Below, in pieces: positions 55,764 to 64,000 of a stretch of DNA of 64,000 bases (position 1 is its first letter; the number at the start of each line of letters is the position of its first letter). Where the stretch lies: contig NZ_LS999521.1 in the NCBI RefSeq assembly GCF_900520355.1, forward strand, positions 372,001 to 436,000, read 5' to 3'. The notes below the pieces were generated by a model, which did not search any database, was not told the DNA's origin, and was given only the letters and a program-made list of their open reading frames with translations. The stretch comes from Acinetobacter calcoaceticus (GTDB lineage: Bacteria > Pseudomonadota > Gammaproteobacteria > Pseudomonadales > Moraxellaceae). A program made the position numbers and the translations under genes.

Positions 55764-58118
55764 ATGCATTTAAAATATCTCAGTTTATGTTTATTCAGTT
55801 TGGGTTTGACCGCATGTGCGCAGCATAGCCTACGTCCATCAGTGGCACCTGCTAATTTAGATCAAAAAGTCATTCAGGGTATGAATGCAATGTATGAATA
55901 CCCAAGCTATGACTACCGCGGGCATTTTAAAGTTAATGTTGATTCAAATCAGCCCAACAAAATAAGCACTGTAGAGAAAAGTGCTCAACTTGATGCTGAA
56001 GTACAAAAAAAAGTAGATCAGTATTTACGTGAACAAAAAATTAATTTGAATAAAAAACAGAAGCAGGCGCTCTATGCCGCAATTGCAAATGAGCAATCTG
56101 TTTCGGGTGTATCTGGTGAATCACGTTCAGAAAAAGTAAATGCCGTTTTAATCAATTTATTAAATGATCTCCAATTTAGTTACGATGGTTCAGTTCATTA
56201 TCGTCAAAAAATGGGGTCTTTAAACCTCACTGCAAGATATGAAAAACCGACTTTGCTCGTGCAGGCAAAATTGCCAATGGTGCTTGATCTGAAGGATTAT
56301 AAGTTTTACGTTAATTATTTCGGATTAATGCCTTATTTAGTTAATAAAGATAATCAAAACAACTTAGCCTATGTCGATTTTTCGAAATATAAAGATCTGT
56401 TTACGAACGTCGATATGAAGAAGTTTGTTGAATATGCGAAGGCTTCTGGCGCCGTGTCTTATCGTTTGGCTGATCCGCAAAATTTACAACGTTTACCAAT
56501 TACAGACGCTGACCGTAAGGCAGGAATTGTAGAAAAAATTCGTTTAAAGGATACGGTTGAGGAGTTACTGCTACAAGTTGATCTATATGGTCAAGTCAAT
56601 GAAAAATACCTGCAAAAAAGTGTTTTAGGATTTGATGATCAAAAGATTGCTGAATCTATAGCAACTGAACTTGCTGCTTCTGAAGCTAAGAAAAAGTCAG
56701 GTGGTGCCGAAGGGCAGAAGGTTTCTTCTGAAGATGCAGCAGCAGTCAGCCAACAACTTTACTCACTTATTAACGCTCATTTTGGCGGTACATTGGCTTC
56801 TGGGGAAGGTGATGAAGAACAATCAAGTGCAGCTCAAGATGCAGCGGCGGCAGCAGAGGAAGCTTCTGCTTCAGGTCAAGATGAGGATGCTGCTGATGTT
56901 GCGGTAGCGGATGCCGAACAAACTACCCAAGATGAAGAAGGTCCAACCCTTACAGAAGAACAATGTGTTGAGTTACAGACCCTTAAAAAACCAGTAGTTT
57001 TAGGGGATATTAATTACTGTCAAATATATGGTGTTGATGTTCTTGATCAAAGCACAGAGAGTACCCAAAAAACTCAGATCAAGTCTCGTCAAGCTGCTTT
57101 AAAACAAACTTTTGCTGCTTATGATCAGAACCAGTTTGTGAATGATGAAGCATTCAAAGCTTTATGGTTAAAGCATAAAGCAGAGATCGAACAAGCTTTA
57201 CCAAAACAAAGAAATCCAATTACGATTGATGTTGGACTCGATGAAAAAGGCCGTGCAGTCAACGTAGATTACGATATTGCATATACACCTGCTGAATTTA
57301 ACCATCGCTTTAATATTAAAGCAGACATGCAAATTCTAAATTATGGTAAAGCAACTTCAATTGACCAGCAGCAGCTTAAACAAGCTAAATCAGTTGCTGA
57401 AGCAAGTAAGGGTTCTTTATTTGAAAACTTTGTAAAAGGCTTTAGTGAAAAACTTGGGCAAAGTGATGTTTCTGAACATCCAGTTGGTTCACATAGCGAT
57501 GTACAAGATCTAGATTCGAGTCTGGCGCTGTTGGCTAACCAAACTTATGATGCAACGCATGCTTATGACAAAACGTATAAGGCTGTGTTTATTGCAAAAC
57601 TGACTGCCGAAAAACCGTCATATATTAATTATTACTCAGTTCAACAGTTGCAAGAAATTGCGGAAGTTTATGCTTATTGGTTCTCAGAAGAAGAAACCTA
57701 CAACCCTCAAGGTAAGGCTTTAGAGCATATTGAGGGATTACAGAAAAAGCATCATCTTGAACAAGAAGACCAATTTGATAATGAGTTAGGTCGTGCTGTA
57801 GACCGTATTGTGATTACAACGATACAAGGTAAAGCAGGGCGTGAAGCATGGCAAAAATTGCAGAAACAATATAAACAACCTGAGCAGCTTTTCTCGAAAC
57901 AATATCAATTAGAATTTGAACAACAAAATGGTGCTTCTGCTGAAGAAAAACAATTGTTGTCACAAACTGCTGATATTTTAGGGAAGGTGTATGTTGCTGC
58001 ACGTAAACAACAGCTTACGGAAAAAACAATTCAGAATTTAAAACCTGAACATAATGAGTTTATTGATTATGAGATTTTCCGAGATGTTTATCAGCAAATG
58101 GTTGCGACCAAAAAATAA
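55764..58118 (+). CDS. Large lipoprotein of unknown function with acidic Ala-rich tract
   Basis: A 784-residue predicted lipoprotein: MHLKYLSLCLFSLGLTAC, lipobox LTAC (Cys18). Residues 20-330 look like a beta/alpha domain (HYRQKMGSLNLTARYEKPTLLVQAKLPMVLDL near 150); about 340-400 is a low-complexity Ala/Asp/Glu tract (SSAAQDAAAAAEEASASGQD and following); 400-780 is largely helical with two Cys (EEQCVELQ and NYCQIYGVD). No domain recognised. Likely an outer membrane or periplasmic protein. AAGG lies before the ATG; single-gene unit. Confidence 0.75.
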   Translation: MHLKYLSLCLFSLGLTACAQHSLRPSVAPANLDQKVIQGMNAMYEYPSYDYRGHFKVNVDSNQPNKISTVEKSAQLDAEVQKKVDQYLREQKINLNKKQKQALYAAIANEQSVSGVSGESRSEKVNAVLINLLNDLQFSYDGSVHYRQKMGSLNLTARYEKPTLLVQAKLPMVLDLKDYKFYVNYFGLMPYLVNKDNQNNLAYVDFSKYKDLFTNVDMKKFVEYAKASGAVSYRLADPQNLQRLPITDADRKAGIVEKIRLKDTVEELLLQVDLYGQVNEKYLQKSVLGFDDQKIAESIATELAASEAKKKSGGAEGQKVSSEDAAAVSQQLYSLINAHFGGTLASGEGDEEQSSAAQDAAAAAEEASASGQDEDAADVAVADAEQTTQDEEGPTLTEEQCVELQTLKKPVVLGDINYCQIYGVDVLDQSTESTQKTQIKSRQAALKQTFAAYDQNQFVNDEAFKALWLKHKAEIEQALPKQRNPITIDVGLDEKGRAVNVDYDIAYTPAEFNHRFNIKADMQILNYGKATSIDQQQLKQAKSVAEASKGSLFENFVKGFSEKLGQSDVSEHPVGSHSDVQDLDSSLALLANQTYDATHAYDKTYKAVFIAKLTAEKPSYINYYSVQQLQEIAEVYAYWFSEEETYNPQGKALEHIEGLQKKHHLEQEDQFDNELGRAVDRIVITTIQGKAGREAWQKLQKQYKQPEQLFSKQYQLEFEQQNGASAEEKQLLSQTADILGKVYVAARKQQLTEKTIQNLKPEHNEFIDYEIFRDVYQQMVATKK

Positions 58119-58130
58119 TAAATGAAATAA

Positions 58131-58161
58131 AAAAAGAACCTACTTAAAGTAGGTTCTTTTT
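58131..58161. terminator. Bidirectional terminator
   Basis: AAAAAGAACCTACTT and AAGTAGGTTCTTTTT with a minimal loop, between convergent genes (lipoprotein and aroE). Confidence 0.9.
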
Positions 58162-58163
58162 TG

Positions 58164-58952
58164 TTATAGAAAATCTTTTAATTCAGGTCTTACGCCATTC
58201 CAGATATAGAAGGCTTCAATTGCCTGCCCCACTAACATGCCGAAACCTTCAGAGTAGGGCACATTGCGTTGTTTAGCTTGCTCAAGGAAGCTAGATGGTT
58301 TGCCATATGCCATTTCATAGGCATGTTCGAATTGTAAATTTTCAGGAAGCTGTAGAGCATCACCTGAAAGGCTTGCAGAAGTTGCATTAATCACAATGTC
58401 AAATCTCCCTTCTAGCTCATTGAGGGAAATTGCTTGTAATTGAGTTTGTGGAGCTGCAGCGTTTAAGTCATCTACAAGTTGTTCAGCACGGGCTAGAGTA
58501 CGGTTTGCAATCACAATCTTCTTCGCGCCAGCCTGTACGAGTGGGTAAATAACACCACGAGTTGCACCACCAGCCCCTAAAATTAAAATAGTTGTATTTT
58601 CTAGATTCCAATCTAAAGCTTGAATCGCGGCAACTAAGCCCTGACCATCAGTATTATCGCCGTGCAATTTGCCATTTTCCATCCATAATGTATTCACCGC
58701 TTTCGCAATCTGAGCACGTTCGGTTAACACATCGCATAAAGCAAAAGCCTGTTCTTTAAATGGAACAGTAACGTTCATGCCACTTCCGCCTTCTGCAAAG
58801 AAACTACGCATACTTGGCTCAAAACCATCAAGAGGGGCAAGACGTTTTTGATAGTTCAGGTCAACACCTGTTTTTTGAGCAAAAGCATGATGCAATTCAG
58901 GAGAACGTGATTGTTCGATCGGGTTGCCAACTACTGCAAACTGTTTGGTCAT
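58164..58952 (-). CDS. aroE: Shikimate dehydrogenase
   Basis: Reduces 3-dehydroshikimate to shikimate with NADPH in aromatic amino acid synthesis. The 262-residue protein has the substrate Ser pair and Lys (GNPIEQSRSPELHHAF; NVTVPFKEQAF), the NADP-binding LILGAGGATRGVIYPL near 127 with NRTLARAEQL for the 2'-phosphate, and DNTDGQGLV near 100. ATG 58952 (MTKQFAVVGNP) fits the family better than the upstream ATG at 58964. Confidence 0.97.
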   Translation of the reverse strand: MTKQFAVVGNPIEQSRSPELHHAFAQKTGVDLNYQKRLAPLDGFEPSMRSFFAEGGSGMNVTVPFKEQAFALCDVLTERAQIAKAVNTLWMENGKLHGDNTDGQGLVAAIQALDWNLENTTILILGAGGATRGVIYPLVQAGAKKIVIANRTLARAEQLVDDLNAAAPQTQLQAISLNELEGRFDIVINATSASLSGDALQLPENLQFEHAYEMAYGKPSSFLEQAKQRNVPYSEGFGMLVGQAIEAFYIWNGVRPELKDFL

Positions 58953-59080
58953 TCTTATATCCAAAATTTTAAAATGGCATGAAGCAGATAAAACCTATAC
59001 TGAATATTCAGCAGGCTTCACTATAAGCCAAATTGGAATCAGAAAAAATATTTGAATAGAAACAAAGAAGTTGAAAATAA

Positions 59081-59118
59081 AAAAGGAGATTCTTTAGGGT
59101 GGAAGCCAAAGAATCTCC
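59081..59118 (-). terminator. Terminator after hemF
   Basis: Minus strand GGAGATTCTTT, 12-base loop, AAAGAATCTCC then TTTTT, just past the hemF stop. Confidence 0.88.
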
Positions 59119-59131
59119 AAAAAGCAAAAAA

Positions 59132-60121
<990 letters not shown>

Positions 60122-60210
60122 TCAAAGCACAAAACCATAAAAAAAGTAAGGGATTTTTAAGAAATGTCTTAGAAATCCCTTCCAATTATTTTTAAATTTA
60201 TAATTTTGGT

Positions 60211-60813
60211 TTAAAAATCATCTTTTTGATAAAGATGATCCATACGTTCACGTTTGGTTTTTAAATATTCTTCATTAAAAGGGTTGCGCCCAACGGTTAA
60301 TGGAACGCGGTCAACAATATTAATTCCTTGATCTTTGAGCGCCTGAATTTTCAAAGGATTATTGGTAATTAACTTAACTTCTTTCACTTCTAAATGATCT
60401 AGCATGATGCTACACATATCGTAACGACGTGCATCGGCAGGTAAATTTAAAAGTAAATTAGCATCTACGGTGTCATGTCCCTGATCTTGTAAAGCATAGG
60501 CGCGAATTTTATTCGTTAGTCCAATACCACGACCTTCTTGACGTAAATATAAAATAACACCTTGGCCTGCATCGTTGATGAGCTTTTGAGTTGCCTGCAA
60601 TTGGGGACCACAGTCGCATTTTAATGACGCAAAAGCATCACCTGTTAAACATTCTGAATGTACACGAACTAAAACAGGGCCTGTGGGTGGTTTTTCTAAC
60701 CCTTTAGAAAGTGCCACATGTTCTTCACCTGATACCGGATCTTGAAAAACAGAAATATTGAATTCACCAAAAGCGGTCGGGAGTTTTGATGTTGCAATGA
60801 ACTCTATAGGCAC
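60211..60813 (-). CDS. ribA: GTP cyclohydrolase II
   Basis: First committed step of riboflavin synthesis, GTP to a diaminopyrimidine phosphate plus formate. A 200-residue stand-alone Rib[25 protein letters not shown] near 49 with zinc-binding Cys residues (CLTGD, CDC), [23 protein letters not shown] near 88 and [22 protein letters not shown] near 155. Starts with GTG at 60813, giving [16 protein letters not shown]. No FMN riboswitch was seen upstream. Confidence 0.96.
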   Translation of the reverse strand: MPIEFIATSKLPTAFGEFNISVFQDPVSGEEHVALSKGLEKPPTGPVLVRVHSECLTGDAFASLKCDCGPQLQATQKLINDAGQGVILYLRQEGRGIGLTNKIRAYALQDQGHDTVDANLLLNLPADARRYDMCSIMLDHLEVKEVKLITNNPLKIQALKDQGINIVDRVPLTVGRNPFNEEYLKTKRERMDHLYQKDDF

Positions 60814-61116
60814 AGATTAACTCATCTTTTAACCGAAAACGGTTTAAAGTATAGCGTAATGCTGAGAGATTGGTCGAATTGTCATAATGATTTTGCGTAT
60901 GAAGGTTTTCTTTTTTGTATAAAGAAGACGATAATAGTTGATAAATAGTCAGATTATTCAGGATAATCTGCCAACCATACCCATGATGTATGAGAGACTG
61001 CTTTGCATGACCTCGTTCGCAAATGTGGCTGATTGAAGGTGACTTCATTCGATTGTATGATCGACCCATTTTGACCCAGCTTAGGATTTGCCAGGCTTAT
61101 AAAGGCTTTGCCACAT
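60814..61116. promoter_or_regulatory. Divergent ribA/dxs intergenic region
   Basis: 303 bases. It carries a good sigma-70 promoter for dxs (see separate entry) and, close to ribA, a short near-palindrome AACCGAAAACGGTT at about 60830-60843 next to a TATACT-like -10 on the minus strand. Nothing resembling an FMN riboswitch. Confidence 0.5.
61033..61061 (+). promoter_or_regulatory. Probable sigma-70 promoter of dxs
   Basis: TTGAAG (61033-61038), exactly 17 bases, TATGAT (61056-61061). Five of six and five of six matches to consensus at ideal spacing, 55 bases before the dxs ATG. Confidence 0.65.
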
Positions 61117-63021
61117 ATGTTGTATACCGAAATTCCAACTCAACGCCCTGTTACGCCATTGTTAGATGCAATTGATCATCCTCAACAATTACGTCAGCTC
61201 GAGCATAGCCAATTGGTTCAAGTGGCTGATGAGTTGCGTCAATATATTTTATATGCAGCAGGCCAGAGTGGTGGCCATTTCGGTGCTAATCTCGGCGTGG
61301 TTGAGCTGACGGTTGCGCTGCATTATTGCTTTAACACTCCAAATGACCGATTAGTTTGGGATGTAGGACATCAGGCCTATCCGCATAAAGTCTTGACAGG
61401 TCGTCGTGAACAAATGACCACGATTCGATCTAAAAACGGTTTAGCCGCATTTCCAGCCAGAGAAGAATCAGTTTTCGATACATTTGGTGTAGGACATTCA
61501 TCAACAGCAATTTCGGCTGGGCTAGGAATGTCGTTAGCACGTCGTTATCAAAACGACCCATGTGAAGTGGTTTGTATTGTCGGTGATGGCGCAATGACAG
61601 CAGGTATGGCATTTGAAGCCATGAACGATGCTGTTGCACATAATGCCGATTTAATTGTTGTGCTCAATGACAATGACATGTCAATTTCTTGTAGTACGGG
61701 CGGCTTTGCTAAACATTTGGCCGCAATTTGGGAAAAAGGCCATTTAGTTAACGTTAATGAAGATGGCGAAGCATATATACAGCCGCATCCAAAATGGACT
61801 TATAACTCTCGTTTGCATCAATCAGCAACAGATGCGGCCGATAACTTATTTAAAGCAATTGGTTTTGATTATTTTGGTCCATTCGATGGCCATGACGTAA
61901 ATCAATTGGCCCAAGTATTTAATGCTCTGAAGAAACGTAAAGGTCCACGTTTAGTACACGTCTATACTAAAAAAGGTAAAGGTTTTATTCCTGCAGAAGC
62001 AGATCCGATTACCTATCATGCAATTAGCAAAATTAATGCAACCTCAGCAGGTAAAACACCACCTAAATATTCTGATGTATTTGGTCAGTGGTTATGTGAT
62101 GAGGCGGCGCAAGATGAGCGTTTACTCGCGATCACACCGGCGATGTGTGAAGGCTCAGGCATGGTTCAATTTGCTAAAGAATTTCCACAGAGATTTTTTG
62201 ATGTTGCGATTGCTGAACAGCATGCTGTAACACTTGCAGCAGGAATGGCTTGTGAAGGCTTAAAACCTGTTGTTGCAATCTATTCAACATTCTTGCAGCG
62301 TGGTTACGATCAGCTTATTCATGATGTTGCATTACAAAACCTTGATGTGACTTTCGGGATTGACCGTGCAGGTTTGGTTGGTGAAGATGGTCCAACTCAT
62401 GCAGGTGCATATGATTATGCATACATGCGTACAGTTCCAAACATAGTCATCATGGCGCCTAAAGATGAAAATGAATGCCGTCAGATGCTTCATACAGCCT
62501 ATACCTATAATGGGCCAGCTGCGGTACGTTATCCACGTGGTGCTGGTGTAGGTGTTGAAATTCAGCAAGAGTTGACCGCTATTGAATTAGGCAAAGCTGA
62601 AATCGTTGCTGAAGTAAAGACGAGCTGTGAAGAGCAGATTACAATTTTGGCATTTGGTAGCCGAGTGATGGTAGCTGTAGAGGCTGCTGAACAATTTGCA
62701 CAAAAACATGATGTGGGTGTGCGTGTTGTAAATATGAGGTTTGTGAAACCACTTGATGAAAAAATGATTCGTGGTTTAGCTGAACACACTCATTTATTTG
62801 TCACTGTTGAAGAGCATGCTGTTATGGGCGGTGCAGGTAGTGCGGTTAATGAATTTATGGCGCAAGAACAAATTGTGAAACCTATTCTAAATTTAGGTTT
62901 GCCAGACTTGTTCTTACAACAAGCTTCACATGGACAAATGCTACAAGATTGCGGGTTAGATGCTAAAGGTATTTTGAGCTCAATTGAGCGAGCTTGGCTT
63001 AAGCTAAATCAGGTAGTTTAA
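61117..63021 (+). CDS. dxs: 1-deoxy-D-xylulose-5-phosphate synthase
   Basis: First enzyme of the MEP isoprenoid pathway, also feeding thiamine and pyridoxal: pyruvate plus glyceraldehyde 3-phosphate to DXP. The 634-residue thiamine-diphosphate enzyme shows [17 protein letters not shown] near 80, the ThDP motif [17 protein letters not shown] near 153 with a downstream NDNDMSIS, the transketolase catalytic Glu in [18 protein letters not shown] near 368 and [15 protein letters not shown] near 417. ATG 61117 is preferred to a TTG at 61108. suhB follows 117 bases downstream. Confidence 0.97.
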   Translation: MLYTEIPTQRPVTPLLDAIDHPQQLRQLEHSQLVQVADELRQYILYAAGQSGGHFGANLGVVELTVALHYCFNTPNDRLVWDVGHQAYPHKVLTGRREQMTTIRSKNGLAAFPAREESVFDTFGVGHSSTAISAGLGMSLARRYQNDPCEVVCIVGDGAMTAGMAFEAMNDAVAHNADLIVVLNDNDMSISCSTGGFAKHLAAIWEKGHLVNVNEDGEAYIQPHPKWTYNSRLHQSATDAADNLFKAIGFDYFGPFDGHDVNQLAQVFNALKKRKGPRLVHVYTKKGKGFIPAEADPITYHAISKINATSAGKTPPKYSDVFGQWLCDEAAQDERLLAITPAMCEGSGMVQFAKEFPQRFFDVAIAEQHAVTLAAGMACEGLKPVVAIYSTFLQRGYDQLIHDVALQNLDVTFGIDRAGLVGEDGPTHAGAYDYAYMRTVPNIVIMAPKDENECRQMLHTAYTYNGPAAVRYPRGAGVGVEIQQELTAIELGKAEIVAEVKTSCEEQITILAFGSRVMVAVEAAEQFAQKHDVGVRVVNMRFVKPLDEKMIRGLAEHTHLFVTVEEHAVMGGAGSAVNEFMAQEQIVKPILNLGLPDLFLQQASHGQMLQDCGLDAKGILSSIERAWLKLNQVV

Positions 63022-63054
63022 GCCTTCATAAAAAATTTGAAACATTTTCCCCCT

Positions 63055-63090
63055 AAAAGCGCATATATTTGCTAAAATATCTGCGCTTTT
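63055..63090 (+). terminator. Possible terminator after dxs
   Basis: AAAAGCGCA, 18-base loop, TGCGCTTTT. The T-tract is short and the loop long, so termination may be partial. Confidence 0.5.
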
Positions 63091-63138
63091 ATGCATTATT
63101 CTTTGTCAAAATCTTCAAATTTGTCTAGTGGGTGTTCA

Positions 63139-63969
63139 ATGGAACCTATGGTGGTTATGGCTGCGCGTGCGGCTCAAACAGTTGGTCAAGAGCTTTTAAA
63201 AGCGCATCAAAATCGTCATAAACTCGATTTACAAGTTGAAGAGAAAGGCATTGATGGCCCGGTAACACGTCTAGATCGTTATTTAGAACAATTAGCGATT
63301 GATACGTTGCGTAAAAGTTATAAAAACCATAGCTTCTTAGGTGAAGAGTTTGGTTTACAAGAAGGTAAAGGCCATGATGCAGAGTGGTGCTGGGTAATTG
63401 ACCCGCTTGATGGCACACAAAACTTTATTAATGGTTTTCCTCATTTCTGTATTTCTATTGCAGTTCAGCATAAAGGTGTTACTCAACACGGCGTAATCTA
63501 CGATCCAGTACGTGATGAATTATTCTCTGCTAGCCGTGGTCGCGGTGCAGTTATGAATCAACGCCGTATTCGTGCCAATGTAAAAGATACTTTAGAAAAT
63601 ACATTCTTGGCAGTAGGCCATCCTTACCGTGCTAAACGTGATGGTGAAATCGTATCTTATGCAGAGCAGCACTTCGCATCATTATTAGCGGTTACTCAAG
63701 CAGGTGCACAAATCCGTCGTGGTGGTTCAGCTGCTCTAGATTTAGCATATGTAGCTGCGGGTCGTTTTGATGGTTTCTTTGAGCTTGGTTTAAAGCCATG
63801 GGATATTGCTGCTGGTGAACTTATTCTTAAAGAAGCAGGCGGTGCGGTTGTTGATGCACGTGGTGGCAATAACTCGTTTGAAAATGGTCAAGTACTCGCA
63901 TGTTCGCTTAAAATGCTAAAACCGTTAATGCAAACAGTTGTTCCAGCTTGGGATAAAGCTGCAAAATAA
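63139..63969 (+). CDS. suhB: Inositol monophosphatase family protein SuhB
   Basis: A 276-residue Mg-dependent phosphatase fold. Metal-binding motifs: GEEFG near 65, WVIDPLDGTQNFINGFPHFCIS near 81 and the C-terminal LKPWDIAAGELILKEAGG near 217. In E. coli SuhB hydrolyses inositol phosphate, but its main role is in rRNA transcription antitermination with Nus factors. ATG 63139 (MEPMVVMAARAAQTVG) is chosen as the family start; the open frame to 63091 overlaps a terminator-like hairpin. Confidence 0.93.
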   Translation: MEPMVVMAARAAQTVGQELLKAHQNRHKLDLQVEEKGIDGPVTRLDRYLEQLAIDTLRKSYKNHSFLGEEFGLQEGKGHDAEWCWVIDPLDGTQNFINGFPHFCISIAVQHKGVTQHGVIYDPVRDELFSASRGRGAVMNQRRIRANVKDTLENTFLAVGHPYRAKRDGEIVSYAEQHFASLLAVTQAGAQIRRGGSAALDLAYVAAGRFDGFFELGLKPWDIAAGELILKEAGGAVVDARGGNNSFENGQVLACSLKMLKPLMQTVVPAWDKAAK

Positions 63970-64000
63970 TTTAGTGTATTATAGATAAAACCCTCTTTAA

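Noticed and set aside
60814..61116. FMN riboswitch upstream of ribA
   Set aside because: None of the conserved RFN-element sequence blocks are visible, and ribA follows within a short leader.

Overview
The window reads as a continuous stretch of an Acinetobacter chromosome, most likely from the A. calcoaceticus-baumannii complex. Evidence for this is the low GC, the lifO-lipA lipase order known from Acinetobacter, a close full-length match to the chloramphenicol efflux pump CraA, and the gdhA-astCADBE arginine succinyltransferase cluster. Nearly all space is intact core or conserved-accessory coding sequence with ordinary rho-independent terminators. I saw no prophage, insertion sequence, integron, CRISPR array, rRNA or tRNA.

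Layout. 1-6.1 kb: end of rimM, then trmD and rplS (translation operon), a secreted lipase with its foldase on the minus strand, truB, a TauE/SafE exporter and a hemerythrin-like protein. 6.1-11.9 kb: two tandem EamA exporters, serA, and divergent from it a D-2-hydroxyglutarate dehydrogenase-type flavoprotein, then a DUF3592 membrane protein bracketed by a 19-bp direct repeat of the dehydrogenase 3' end. 12.1-15.7 kb: two paralogous small lipoproteins flanking an MdaB-YgiN fusion (quinone reductase plus quinol monooxygenase), then craA. 15.7-25.3 kb: a secreted protein, a YccS-type FUSC membrane protein, lipoprotein SodC, an AI-2E family permease, an orphan ParA ATPase, a Holliday-junction-resolvase-like protein, envelope proteins of unknown role, a methyltransferase and an alpha/beta hydrolase. 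25.7-35.7 kb: an amino acid permease, a 1-kb AT-rich leader with several inverted repeats, then gdhA and astCADBE, which convert arginine to glutamate and on to 2-oxoglutarate. 35.7-45 kb: two Lys/Ala-rich LEA-like secreted proteins, a subtilisin-type protease with a small membrane-anchored companion, two LysR regulators, a racemase, an EamA exporter, a YciI-like protein and lipoproteins. 45.3-48.3 kb: glyQS. 49-52.7 kb: a radical SAM/helix-hairpin-helix protein coupled to its DNA-metabolism partner, then HPP-CBS and PspC proteins. 52.9-64 kb: a lipoprotein, a large acyl-CoA dehydrogenase, a 784-residue lipoprotein, aroE, hemF, ribA, dxs and suhB.

The most interesting points are the MdaB-YgiN fusion that still carries a Shine-Dalgarno sequence and an out-of-frame TAATAA at the joint; the radical SAM DNA-modification/repair pair without a fused uracil-DNA glycosylase; the 19-bp repeat bracketing the DUF3592 gene; the serA/D-2-hydroxyglutarate dehydrogenase pairing; the structured leader of gdhA-ast; and the 11-residue-repeat LEA-like protein. 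All identifications come from reading the sequence and memory of the families; no database search was run.
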